This document shows, one piece after another, positions 36,281-44,246 of a DNA stretch of 64,000 bases (its first letter is position 1; each line of letters begins with the position of its first letter). The notes beneath the pieces are model-generated. The model ran no database searches. It saw nothing but the letters and a program-made list of their open reading frames with translations, and was not told the DNA's origin. The stretch spans positions 62,001 through 126,000 of the forward strand of contig CAIZZF010000015.1 of NCBI GenBank assembly GCA_903937385.1, given 5' to 3'. A program made the position numbers and the translations under genes. This DNA comes from an uncultured Holophagaceae bacterium. Its GTDB lineage: Bacteria > Acidobacteriota > Holophagae > Holophagales > Holophagaceae.

Positions 36281-39232
36281 CTACTTGATCTGCTTTATGA
36301 GCAGCGAGGCGGAGACGGACTTGGTGCCCCCGGCAATGGGAGTCATGGTCAGTGCCGTCGAATTGCCCGTCGGGTTCCGGACGCTGACACGGGAGTTCGC
36401 CAAGCTCGTCTCAATCAGCACATGATTCGCAATCTGAGAGGTGCCGGTGGCCCGTCCAACCACCGTGAAGGCCTGCTCCACCTCGTTGAGCCAGAGGACG
36501 AGCTGCCCTGGCTCATCCACCGTGACCTGCCAGGACACTTCGTAGACGCCCACCGCTGGCAGGTAAAATTCGCCAGCGCTTGCCCGGCTGATCCCGCTTG
36601 CCGCTCCGTCCTGCGAAAAGCTCACCGCCGTAGCGCCAGCGACCGTGGCAGCGTTATCCGGGGGCATGAGCGCGTAGAAGAAGCCAAATGCCAGGGTGCC
36701 GGACGGGCCCTGCTGCCCGGTCGCGCCGATGGTGCCCTGTAGCCCAGTATCGCCTGGGAGTCCGCTCACTCCCGCGATGCCCGTGGCGCCAATCGAACCC
36801 GCATCGCCCTTGGAACCTGTTGCACCGACTCCGCCTGTCAGTCCGATCACTCCCTGGCTTCCGGTGCTACCCGCGGCACCAGTGGCCCCTGTGGTTCCAG
36901 AGGCCCCTGCCGTTCCTTGCAGACCGGTGGCACCGATCGAGCCCGTCAGGCCCATTAAGCCCTGGAGCCCCAACGCTCCCGCCGTTCCCGTGGCACCTGT
37001 TGCACCCGCATCGCCTTTGGCGCCGGCTGCACCGGCGCCGCCGGTCAGGCCGATCGCTCCCTGGCTACCCGCGCTGCCCGCAGCACCGGTGGCTCCCGTG
37101 GTTCCGGGGGCCCCTGCCGTTCCCTGCAGACCAGTGGCACCAATTGCACCTGCATCGCCCTTGGCACCGGCTGCACCTGCGCCACCCGTCAGACCGATCA
37201 CTCCCTGGCTACCAGCGCTACCCTCAGCGCCAGTGGCTCCTGTTGATCCGGAGGCCCCTGTCGTTCCCTGCAGACCGGTGGCACCCGTCGATCCCGTGAG
37301 ACCGATCGTACCCTGGAGCCCCGATGCGCCCGCCGTTCCCGTGGCGCCTGTCGCGCCGGCATCACCCTTGGCACCGGCTGCACCGGCACCACCCGTCTGC
37401 CCGATCACACCCTGGAGCCCACTCGCTCCTGCGGCTCCCGGGGCGCCCACGGCACCGGCGTCACCCTTGGCACCGGCTGCACCGGCACCACCGGTCAGTC
37501 CGATCGCCCCCTGGCTGCCGGTGCTACCCGCAGCACCGATCGAACCCGTCTGACCGATCACACCTTGGAGTCCACTCGCTCCTGCGGCTCCCGGGGCGCC
37601 CACGGCGCCGGCATCACCCTTGACGCCAGCTGCACCAGTACTGCCCGTCAGTCCCATCACGCCCTGGCTGCCGGTGCTACCAGCAGCCCCGGCGGCTCCC
37701 GCCGTTCCCGTGGCGCCGACCGCACCGCTTGCGCCCGCAGCACCGGTCGAGCCCGTCTGCCCGATCAGGCCCTGGAGCCCACTCGCTCCTGCGGCTCCCG
37801 GGACTCCCGGGGCGCCCACGGCACCAGCGTCACCCTTGGCACCGGGTGCACCGGCACCGCCCGTCAGTCCGATCGCCCCCTGGCTTCCAGTGCTGCCCGC
37901 AATACCTGTGGCTCCCGTGGATCCGGAGGCCCCTGTCGTTCCCTGCAGGCCGGTGGCACCGGTCGGACCTGTCAGGCCAATCAAGCCTTGGAGTCCACTC
38001 GCTCCCACGCTTCCCGCGGCGCCGACGGCACCCGCATCGCCCTTGGCCCCAGAGACCCCTGCGCCGCCCGTCAGGCCAACCGCTCCCTGGCTACCAGCGC
38101 TACCCGCAGCACCTGTGGCTCCCATGGATCCAGGTGCTCCTGTCGTCCCCTTAAGGCCGGTCGCACCGATCGAGCCTGCCAGACCGGCAGCGCCCTGAAG
38201 TCCGCTCGCTCCCGCGGTTCCCATGGCGCCGATCGCACCGGCATCACCTCTGGCCCCGGCGGCACCGGCGCCGCCCGTCAGGCCCACCGCTCCCTGGCTT
38301 CCGGCGCTACCCGCAGCTCCGGTGGCCCCCGTCGTTCCCTGCAGGCCGGTGGCACCGACCGAGCCCGGCAGGCCGACTCCACCCTGGAGGCCTAACGCTC
38401 CCGCCATCCCGCTGGCACCCGTCGTACCGACCTCACCCCTGGCACCTGCCACGCCGTCGGTACCCGCTGGCCCCACGAGGCGCATCCCAGCGAGCGGCCA
38501 AACCCCAGCAACCTTGGGGCCGTGGAGGTTGCTGGCGACCGTGTTCAGGTAGAAGTCACCGTCGATGCCGACGCTCTCGAGGGGATCCGTGATTCCACTC
38601 AAGATCGTCTTCCCGTCGAGCCCCTTCATGCCGGCTGCGCCGACCTCGCCCTTGGGACCGATCGCACCCACATCACCTTTGGCACCGATGGCAAGGACCC
38701 CACCGCTCAGGCCAATGAATCCCTGGCCAGCAGAAGAGCCCGCGGCACCGGTGGCTCCCGAGGCCCCTGTCCTTCCTTGTGGGCCGGTGGCACCAACCGA
38801 TGCCGTCAGACCTGTCACCCCTCCAAGTGCCTTCTCTCCCAAAGCAGCGGTAGAGCCTGCAGCCTCCTTGGCCCCCGTCACGGCTTCAGCTTCCACGGGC
38901 CCCGCCGGACGCACCTCGATCACAGACCAAGCCCCCGCGACCTTGGGGGCGTGAAGGTCCAGGGCGTCGGTCTGAGACACATGGCAGGAGATACACAGGA
39001 AGCGAACCCCGACGGCACTCTCGCCCTTGGCCTCGGGGGTCCGATGGAGGTCCACCAGGTTGCTGACGGGGGCACCCTTTGGCAGGCGGCCCGGGAGGGT
39101 ATGACAGTCATTGCAGAGGTCGGCACCCCGGGTGATCGGGATGAAGTAACCCGCACCGTGGGCGGTCACCGGCGGGGAGCCCCCCAGCAGAGAGACAGCA
39201 CTGAACGCGAGGAGGAGGATGAAATGGCGCAT
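36281..39232 (-). CDS. secreted dihaem c-type cytochrome / collagen-like fibre protein
   Basis: The product is 983 residues from the ATG at 39232. A signal peptide (MRHFILLLAFSAVSLLGG) precedes a small domain with two haem c motifs, C40-N-D-C43-H44 and C80-I-S-C83-H84; H25, H63 and H94 are possible distal ligands. A Gly-X-Y collagen-like region runs from about 146 to 844, interrupted at about 208-255 by a non-collagen insert (KTILSG through GPKVAGVW) known from bacterial collagen-like proteins; a short related piece (LHAPKVAGAW) follows haem 2. The stalk has about nine copies of a block of up to 23 triplets. The last 139 residues (GTLAFGFFYALMPP onward) resemble a BclA/C1q-like trimer head. 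No lipobox or sortase signal is seen. Inferred: a trimeric exported redox fibre; function untested. The further-upstream start at 39322 is rejected. Confidence 0.85.
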   Translation of the reverse strand: MRHFILLLAFSAVSLLGGSPPVTAHGAGYFIPITRGADLCNDCHTLPGRLPKGAPVSNLVDLHRTPEAKGESAVGVRFLCISCHVSQTDALDLHAPKVAGAWSVIEVRPAGPVEAEAVTGAKEAAGSTAALGEKALGGVTGLTASVGATGPQGRTGASGATGAAGSSAGQGFIGLSGGVLAIGAKGDVGAIGPKGEVGAAGMKGLDGKTILSGITDPLESVGIDGDFYLNTVASNLHGPKVAGVWPLAGMRLVGPAGTDGVAGARGEVGTTGASGMAGALGLQGGVGLPGSVGATGLQGTTGATGAAGSAGSQGAVGLTGGAGAAGARGDAGAIGAMGTAGASGLQGAAGLAGSIGATGLKGTTGAPGSMGATGAAGSAGSQGAVGLTGGAGVSGAKGDAGAVGAAGSVGASGLQGLIGLTGPTGATGLQGTTGASGSTGATGIAGSTGSQGAIGLTGGAGAPGAKGDAGAVGAPGVPGAAGASGLQGLIGQTGSTGAAGASGAVGATGTAGAAGAAGSTGSQGVMGLTGSTGAAGVKGDAGAVGAPGAAGASGLQGVIGQTGSIGAAGSTGSQGAIGLTGGAGAAGAKGDAGAVGAPGAAGASGLQGVIGQTGGAGAAGAKGDAGATGATGTAGASGLQGTIGLTGSTGATGLQGTTGASGSTGATGAEGSAGSQGVIGLTGGAGAAGAKGDAGAIGATGLQGTAGAPGTTGATGAAGSAGSQGAIGLTGGAGAAGAKGDAGATGATGTAGALGLQGLMGLTGSIGATGLQGTAGASGTTGATGAAGSTGSQGVIGLTGGVGATGSKGDAGSIGATGIAGVSGLPGDTGLQGTIGATGQQGPSGTLAFGFFYALMPPDNAATVAGATAVSFSQDGAASGISRASAGEFYLPAVGVYEVSWQVTVDEPGQLVLWLNEVEQAFTVVGRATGTSQIANHVLIETSLANSRVSVRNPTGNSTALTMTPIAGGTKSVSASLLIKQIK
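36701..38797 (-). repeat. collagen-like Gly-X-Y repeat array
   Basis: About 2.1 kb of 9-nt codon triplets with Gly in every third codon, arranged in roughly nine higher-order blocks of up to about 70 residues. Recurrent pieces are GSQGAIGLTGGAG, GAKGDAGAVGA, GASGLQG and TGATGLQGTTGASG. Block lengths differ by whole triplets, so the frame and glycine register are kept; one block has lost its GSQG opening. Ala and Thr are common at X and Y, and the antisense strand reads as Pro-rich ORFs that are artefacts. Confidence 0.9.
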
Positions 39233-39341
39233 GGTGACTGCCACGCCCCTCTCAAACCGTCCCTTAATCTGGGAACCAGGGGCTTTCAGGCATCGATCAG
39301 AAACTGCCCTCGCGGACCACATGAGTAAGCCCTAATTGTTA

Positions 39342-39371
39342 ATTTTATTTAAATTATTGAAGGGAGATCAA
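39342..39371 (-). promoter_or_regulatory. candidate promoter for the cytochrome-collagen gene
   Basis: On the minus strand TTGATC (39371-39366), an 18-nt spacer and TAAAAT (39347-39342) lie in a markedly AT-rich stretch (39330-39440), about 110 nt before the start. The rest of the 308-nt gap up to 39540 shows no gene. Confidence 0.4.
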
Positions 39372-39540
39372 AGATCATGGGTGCCTTCCTGAGGATGGAC
39401 CGATGTAAAAAAAGAAGAATACGCTTCATTACGTACGAATGCAGAAGACACCCAAGACCCGTCTGGTTAAACCAGCCCTGGAAATGGGTAACTTACAGCC
39501 CTGGCTGCTGCTCCGGCAATCCGCCTGGCTGGCCCTGCCG

Positions 39541-39822
39541 TCAGTTGGCCCGGGTTCTCTCGCGGGGCGGGCCCTGGGACTTCAGGAAGCCCAGCACGGC
39601 GGAAGGGCGGAAGAAGTGCCCCTGCAGGCCTGCCACCTCCACCAAGGGAAGGCCGCTCCTGCAGAGCTCACTGGCGGGGTCCAGGAGTTCCTTCTCGTCG
39701 ATGAAGTAACCCGCGGAGACGAGCCGCCTGGCCGGGTCTACGGCCACCACCAGCCAGCCCACGGTGAACAGGAAGAGGGCCCGGTCGTGGCCGATGATCG
39801 TCTTTGCGGTTTGCTGCTCCAT
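39541..39822 (-). CDS. small hypothetical protein (93 aa)
   Basis: I do not recognise this family. It begins MEQQTAKTIIGHDRALFLFT, has a moderately hydrophobic segment (LFLFTVGWLVVAV) and ends in a basic tail. The residue pattern and codon use look like coding sequence, whereas the overlapping plus-strand frame looks like a shadow. The Shine-Dalgarno is weak (GGTGAG, close to the ATG). It follows another small minus-strand ORF by about 66 nt. Confidence 0.5.
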   Translation of the reverse strand: MEQQTAKTIIGHDRALFLFTVGWLVVAVDPARRLVSAGYFIDEKELLDPASELCRSGLPLVEVAGLQGHFFRPSAVLGFLKSQGPPRERTRAN

Positions 39823-39888
39823 GGTCTCACCAATACGGATGACTATCTGGGTTGATCGGGGTCGCCAAGCCGCAGGCCTGGCCTGGCC

Positions 39889-40044
39889 TCAAGAGGCGGC
39901 CTGCCGCTTTGGCGCGTTGAGGTAGTCCAGGACGCCCACCAGGAAGCCCTCAGCCGTGGGACCAAGGGCGAGCCACTGGTAGGTGGCCCCCTCCGTCGCT
40001 GAGCGGTAGTAGTGCGAACGGCACCCCAGGGTCGATGTGTCCAG
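39889..40044 (-). CDS. very small hypothetical protein (51 aa), possible CTG start or remnant
   Basis: An open frame ends at TGA 39889-39891 and reads DTSTLGCRSHYYRSATEG, then ATYQWLALGPTAEGFLVG and VLDYLNAPKRQAAS, with clear coding character. No ATG, GTG or TTG is available before an in-frame TAG; a CTG at 40044 follows a GGAGGGAGAGG stretch and may be the start. It is too short for ordinary ORF listings. It could be a real microprotein or the 3' remnant of a longer gene. Confidence 0.4.
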   Translation of the reverse strand: MDTSTLGCRSHYYRSATEGATYQWLALGPTAEGFLVGVLDYLNAPKRQAAS

Positions 40045-40173
40045 AGAACCTCTCCCTCCGAGTGTCCCTTTCCCGGCTCCCCCGACCTAGAATTCGGAGC
40101 CGAAATGGGGTCCGGTCGGGCGAAGCAGGACTCCCTGCCTTGGAATGCCCCCCAGATCTGTTTAGCTTGAAGC

Positions 40174-41325
40174 ATGCGCATTCTCGTCCTGCTGATGTCT
40201 GCCCTGCTGCTCCAGGCCCAGGCCTTCGAGGCCCGGGGCCTCGCCGAGCTTCGGGCGGCCCTCGGCCGGGCCATCGAGACCAAGGTCACGCCCGGGGCTG
40301 TCTACTGGTGTGACCACGCAGGCCAGGAGGTCCACTGGGCCCAGGGCAACCGGGCGCTGGTTCCCTCGGTCGAGGCCATGACCGAAGACACCGTGTTCGA
40401 TGCCGCCTCCCTCACCAAGGTCGTGGCCACCCTGCCCTCGGTCATGCTCCTCCTGGAGCGCGGGAAGCTGGAGCTCGACGCCCCCGTGCAGCGCTACCTG
40501 CCGGAGTTTCGGCACCCGCGCGTCACGGTGAAGCACCTGCTCACCCATACCTCGGGTCTGCCCTCAGGCCTGCCCAAGCTGGAAGGCCGCAAGGATTGGC
40601 AGGGCTACGCGGAAGGCATCCGCCAGGCCTGCGCCTGTGTGCCCGATCCCGGCCCGGGCCTCCAGTTCCGCTACAGCGATGTGAACTTCATCCTGCTGGG
40701 TGAGATTGTCCACCGCCTGAGCGGGCGCCCCCTGGAGGTGTTCGCCGCAGAAGAGGTGTTCGCCCCCCTGAAGATGCTGGCCTCGACCTTCAAACCGGGA
40801 GCCAGCCTGCTCCCCCGCATCGCACCCACGGAGCGGGACGAGCACGGCGCGGTGCTGCGGGGCGTGGTCCATGATCCCACGTCGCGGCGCATGGGCGGGG
40901 TGGCCGGTCACGCCGGGCTGTTCACCACTGCGGCCGACCTGGCGAAGTATGCCCGGTTCATCCTGCGGGGCGGACCACTGCTGAAGCCCGAGACCCTGCG
41001 GCTGATGCGCAGCGTGCAGACGCCAGCCAACGTCCCTGAGCGGCGGGGCCTCGGCTGGGACATCGACACCCTCTACAGCCGGCCCCGCGGCAGCCTCTTC
41101 GCGCTGGGCTCCTTCGGGCACACGGGCTTCACCGGCACGACGATGTGGCTGGATCCCGCCACGGACACCTTCTTCATCCTGCTCACCACGCGCCTGCACC
41201 CGGACGGCAAGGGCGACACCCGCGCCTTGAATGCCGAGATCGGCACCCTCACGGCCCGGGCGATCGGCCTCACCGTGCGGAAGGACTCTGCCCTGGCGGG
41301 CCAGGGACTTCGGCTCGGCCCGTGA
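40174..41325 (+). CDS. exported serine hydrolase, class C beta-lactamase / penicillin-binding fold
   Basis: The product is 383 residues with a signal peptide (MRILVLLMSALLLQAQA). The SxxK motif is SLTK (nucleophile near residue 80), the second motif is YSDVN near residue 169, and HTGFTG near residue 313 stands for the KTG box. GVAGHAGLFTTAADLAKYA is typical of the beta-lactamase/EstB/DD-peptidase superfamily. In this neighbourhood a role on cell-wall peptides or D-amino acid esters is likely, but esterases share the fold. Its stop overlaps the next gene's GTG. Confidence 0.9.
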   Translation: MRILVLLMSALLLQAQAFEARGLAELRAALGRAIETKVTPGAVYWCDHAGQEVHWAQGNRALVPSVEAMTEDTVFDAASLTKVVATLPSVMLLLERGKLELDAPVQRYLPEFRHPRVTVKHLLTHTSGLPSGLPKLEGRKDWQGYAEGIRQACACVPDPGPGLQFRYSDVNFILLGEIVHRLSGRPLEVFAAEEVFAPLKMLASTFKPGASLLPRIAPTERDEHGAVLRGVVHDPTSRRMGGVAGHAGLFTTAADLAKYARFILRGGPLLKPETLRLMRSVQTPANVPERRGLGWDIDTLYSRPRGSLFALGSFGHTGFTGTTMWLDPATDTFFILLTTRLHPDGKGDTRALNAEIGTLTARAIGLTVRKDSALAGQGLRLGP

Positions 41326-41816
41326 GCGACCTGCGCATCGCTCCCCCCGCCAGCACGGCTGAGCTTGAAGCCTGCGCGGGGCTCATGGCCGCCTCTGAGC
41401 CTTGGCTGACCCTGCGGCGGGACCGGGCCACCTGCCTGCGGCTGCTGGAGGATCCGAACCGGGAGACCTACGTGGCCCACCTCGGCGACCAGCTGGCGGG
41501 CGTCCTGGTCCTGAACCTGCAGGGCGCCTTCGTCGGCTACCTCCAGGCGATCTGCCTCGCCCCCACCTTCCGCGGTCAGGGACTCGGCTCCCGGCTCATC
41601 GCGTTCACCGAAGACCGCATCTTCCGCGACCACCCGAACGTCTTTCTCTGCGTGTCCGGGTTCAACCACGCTGCCCGCCGCCTCTACGAGCGCCGGGGCT
41701 ACACCTGCATCGGCGAGCTCAAGGACTACGTGGTGCCAGGCCAGTCCGAGTGGCTCTACCGCAAGACCCGGGGACCCCTGCAGGCTGACCTGACCCAAGG
41801 GACTTCAATCCCGTAA
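41322..41816 (+). CDS. GNAT-family N-acetyltransferase
   Basis: The product is 164 residues from a GTG at 41322, which overlaps the preceding stop (GTGA). The acetyl-CoA binding signature is AICLAPTFRGQGLGSRLIAF, and the family end motif HAARRLYERRGYTCIG is present. It transfers an acetyl group to an amine on an unknown small molecule or protein. Coupling to the beta-lactamase-fold gene hints at a related substrate, such as an amino acid or amino sugar. Confidence 0.88.
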   Translation: MSDLRIAPPASTAELEACAGLMAASEPWLTLRRDRATCLRLLEDPNRETYVAHLGDQLAGVLVLNLQGAFVGYLQAICLAPTFRGQGLGSRLIAFTEDRIFRDHPNVFLCVSGFNHAARRLYERRGYTCIGELKDYVVPGQSEWLYRKTRGPLQADLTQGTSIP

Positions 41817-41849
41817 TCCCAACTCGGAAGGGCTAATGACAAAGAAAAA

Positions 41850-42010
41850 GAGAAAGGGTTCACCACGAAGACAGGAAGACCACGAAGGAAAGTAGGCGGA
41901 GGAAAGGCCCTCCAACAGTCCATTGGGGGAGTTCTTCTTCGTGGTCTTCCCGTCTTCGTGGTTCGTTCTTTTCTTAGGCTTTTCTTGGGGTCTTGGTGGT
42001 GAGCCTTCTC
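41850..42010. repeat. imperfect palindromic word repeat, type C (CCACGAAG words)
   Basis: The left arm TTCACCACGAAGACAGGAAG pairs with CTTCTTCGTGGTCTTCCCGTC and the following TTCGTGG words (about 41934-41962). Next to it TCTTGGTGGTGAG (41991-42003) repeats a word of the type B element at 32 kb, so this gap is a composite. It lies between convergent genes. Confidence 0.7.
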
Positions 42011-42052
42011 CCTTGAAGGCAAACCGGGCACGAGCTAACGCCCACTGCGGGC

Positions 42053-42826
42053 CTACTTCGGCACGCCGTCCTTCAGCACCTTGGTCTGGAGGTTGAACAG
42101 GATCTTGCGATCCTGGTCGTCCAGCTCTCCGGCTTCGAGGGCGCGGTAGTGGCGCCGGAAGGCGCGCAGCGAGGCGGCGGGATCCTTCAGCGAATACCCG
42201 ATGGTCTTCATGGCCAGCCAGGGGTCGAAGCCCGCCGGGGGGTCCACCAGGGTGTCGTCGGGCCACAGGCCGAAGCCGCGTTCCGCCAGCTGCTTCCAGG
42301 GGAAGTAGCCGCTGGGATCCTGTTTCCGGACCGGGTCCACGTCGGCGTGTCCGGTGACCTGGGTGCGGGGGATGCGGTATTTCTGGGTCACGTCCTCGAG
42401 GATCACCACCAGGGCGTCGATCTGGGCCTGGGGGAAGGGCTCGAAGCCGGTGTTGTCGAGCTCGATGCCGATGGAGAGCGAGTTGAGGTCCCGGTAGGGG
42501 CCCCAGGTGCCACCCCCGGCGTGGTAGGCCCGGTGGTCGTCGGCCACCAGCTGCGCGATGCGGCCCGCGCGGCCGATGAGGTAGTGGCAGCTCACGGGCC
42601 CGCCGCTGTTCTGGGTCTGGAGTACCCGCAGGGAGACATCGAAGGAGGGCTCGGCCGTGTGGTGGATGACCACCAGCTGCGGGCGACGGGCGTTGTAGTT
42701 GGGCGAGGGCAGCCACTCGGCGAGGGCGTTCCGCGGCGGGTGGCAGGCAGAGAGCCCCAGCAACAGGGTGAGGGCCAGGGCGGCCTGGCCCAGTCGGCGG
42801 GAGGTCCTGCGGAAAATCGACGGCAT
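42053..42826 (-). CDS. N-acetylmuramoyl-L-alanine amidase lipoprotein (AmiD/AmpD-like)
   Basis: The product is 257 residues; a lipobox (GLSAC, Cys28) predicts membrane anchoring. The amidase_2 zinc site is visible: VVIHHTAEP (His), and later GHADVDPVRKQDPSGYFPW (His and Asp/Lys). It cuts the bond between MurNAc and L-Ala, releasing stem peptides from muropeptides or anhydro-muropeptides. It is the last gene of a minus-strand run alr, dipeptidase, lysA, amidase, 2 nt after lysA. A second amidase of the same family lies at 52659-53450. Confidence 0.93.
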   Translation of the reverse strand: MPSIFRRTSRRLGQAALALTLLLGLSACHPPRNALAEWLPSPNYNARRPQLVVIHHTAEPSFDVSLRVLQTQNSGGPVSCHYLIGRAGRIAQLVADDHRAYHAGGGTWGPYRDLNSLSIGIELDNTGFEPFPQAQIDALVVILEDVTQKYRIPRTQVTGHADVDPVRKQDPSGYFPWKQLAERGFGLWPDDTLVDPPAGFDPWLAMKTIGYSLKDPAASLRAFRRHYRALEAGELDDQDRKILFNLQTKVLKDGVPK

Positions 42827-42828
42827 GG

Positions 42829-44202
42829 CTACTTCCGGGGAGCGGCAGCCGGCTTGGCGCTGCGGTAGAGGTCGTTCATGGTGCCCCGGCGGCGGACCAC
42901 CTTGGCCTCGTTGCCCACCACCATCACCTCGGCCGGCAGTGGCCGGGCGTTGTACTCGCTGGCCATGGAGAAGCCGTAAGCACCGGCGTCGAGGATCACG
43001 GCCAGGTCACCCGCCTTGGCCCGGGGCAGCAGACGCCCCTCGGCCAGGATGTCGCCGGTCTCGCAGACGTCGCCCGCGATGTCGACCTTGATCGGGTCCT
43101 GGGTCCGGCCGAGGATCCGCACACGGTGGTAGGCCTGGTACATGGCGGGACGCATGAGGGTGTTGAACCCGGCATCCACGTTCACGAAGGTCTTGATGGG
43201 GGTCTCCTTGACGGTGTTCACCCGCACCAGCAGGTAGCCGGAGCCGCCCACGAAGAAGCGGCCGGGCTCCAGCCAGAGGGTGGGCTCATAGCCTGCGGCG
43301 GCCACGCCCTCCTTCCAGACGGGCTCCAGGTCCTTGGCCAGATCCTCAGGCGACATCAGGTGCTGGCCATCCTGGTAGGGGATGCCCAGGCCACCGCCCA
43401 GGTCGAGGAAGGCGAGGCGGATGGCGAGCTTGTCCTTGAGCTCCTTCACGAAGCCCAGCATCTTCCGGGCGGTCAGCACGTAGCCATCGGTCTCCGTGAT
43501 CTGGGAGCCGATGTGGCAGTGGGCCCCTTCGATGCGGACCTCAGGCATGCCCTTGGCGGTCTCGTAGGCCCTGAAGGCGATGCCGCCCTGGAGGTGCAGG
43601 CCGAACTTGGACTCGGCGATGCCGGTGTTGATCTGGTGGATGGTGTGGGGATCGACGCCGGGGTTGATGCGGAAGGAGATCCGGGCCAGCTTCTTCTGGC
43701 GGCGGGCCTCGGCCTGGACCTGGTTCAGCTCATCCAGCGAGTCCACGTTCAGCACCGTGCCCAGCTCGATGGCGCGGCGGATCTCCCGGGGGTTCTTGGA
43801 CGAGGACGTGAACATGATGTCCGTGCCCGCGTAGCCCTGGCGCAGCGCCGACTCGATTTCGCCGCCGGAGACCACCTCGGCGCCGAGGCCCTCGGACCGC
43901 AGCAGGTCGATGACCGCAGGGTTAGTGTTGGCTTTCAGCGCGTAGAAGATCCGCAGCTTGGGGAAGCGGGGTCCGAAGGCCGCGCGGAGGCTGGCCACCT
44001 GGCCCTTGATGTGGGCCTGGTCGTAGATGTAGAGGGGCGTCCCGTGGGTGTCCGCCAGCCGCTTGAAGGCCGCGGCCACTCCGGGCTCGCCCGCGCGGTC
44101 CGCGCGAGCGGCCAGCAGGGCCTCATGAAGGGTGGGAGCCGCCTGCTGGGCCTGGAGGGCCAGGGGCAGCAGCAGGGCGAGGCTGAGGCGACGCAGGGAC
44201 AT
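42829..44202 (-). CDS. lysA: diaminopimelate decarboxylase with signal peptide (probably exported)
   Basis: The product is 457 residues from the ATG at 44202 (GGAG Shine-Dalgarno); the open frame continues far upstream only as a shadow of the next gene. It is a fold-III PLP enzyme with Lys90 in FYALKANTNP, LDLGGGLGIPY, EPGRFFVGGSGY, and the CETGD motif that recognises the D-centre of meso-diaminopimelate, giving L-lysine. Unusually, it begins with a Sec-type signal peptide, MSLRRLSLALLLPLALQAQ, ending LQA. An ATG at 44232 would lengthen the n-region. Co-oriented with alr, the dipeptidase fusion and the amidase, it probably uses DAP freed from stem peptides in the periplasm. Confidence 0.93.
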   Translation of the reverse strand: MSLRRLSLALLLPLALQAQQAAPTLHEALLAARADRAGEPGVAAAFKRLADTHGTPLYIYDQAHIKGQVASLRAAFGPRFPKLRIFYALKANTNPAVIDLLRSEGLGAEVVSGGEIESALRQGYAGTDIMFTSSSKNPREIRRAIELGTVLNVDSLDELNQVQAEARRQKKLARISFRINPGVDPHTIHQINTGIAESKFGLHLQGGIAFRAYETAKGMPEVRIEGAHCHIGSQITETDGYVLTARKMLGFVKELKDKLAIRLAFLDLGGGLGIPYQDGQHLMSPEDLAKDLEPVWKEGVAAAGYEPTLWLEPGRFFVGGSGYLLVRVNTVKETPIKTFVNVDAGFNTLMRPAMYQAYHRVRILGRTQDPIKVDIAGDVCETGDILAEGRLLPRAKAGDLAVILDAGAYGFSMASEYNARPLPAEVMVVGNEAKVVRRRGTMNDLYRSAKPAAAPRK

Positions 44203-44246
44203 GGCGAACTCCAGACAAGGGGTGGGCTTCATGGGAACGAGTCGGA

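Noticed and set aside
36281-36700. Sortase or lipid anchor on the collagen-like protein
   Set aside because: No LPXTG, lipobox or C-terminal hydrophobic tail is present; the C-terminus is a beta-rich head.
36688-38552. Several Pro-rich plus-strand ORFs in the collagen region
   Set aside because: They are the antisense reading of Gly-X-Y repeats; the minus strand has signal peptide, haem motifs and head domain.
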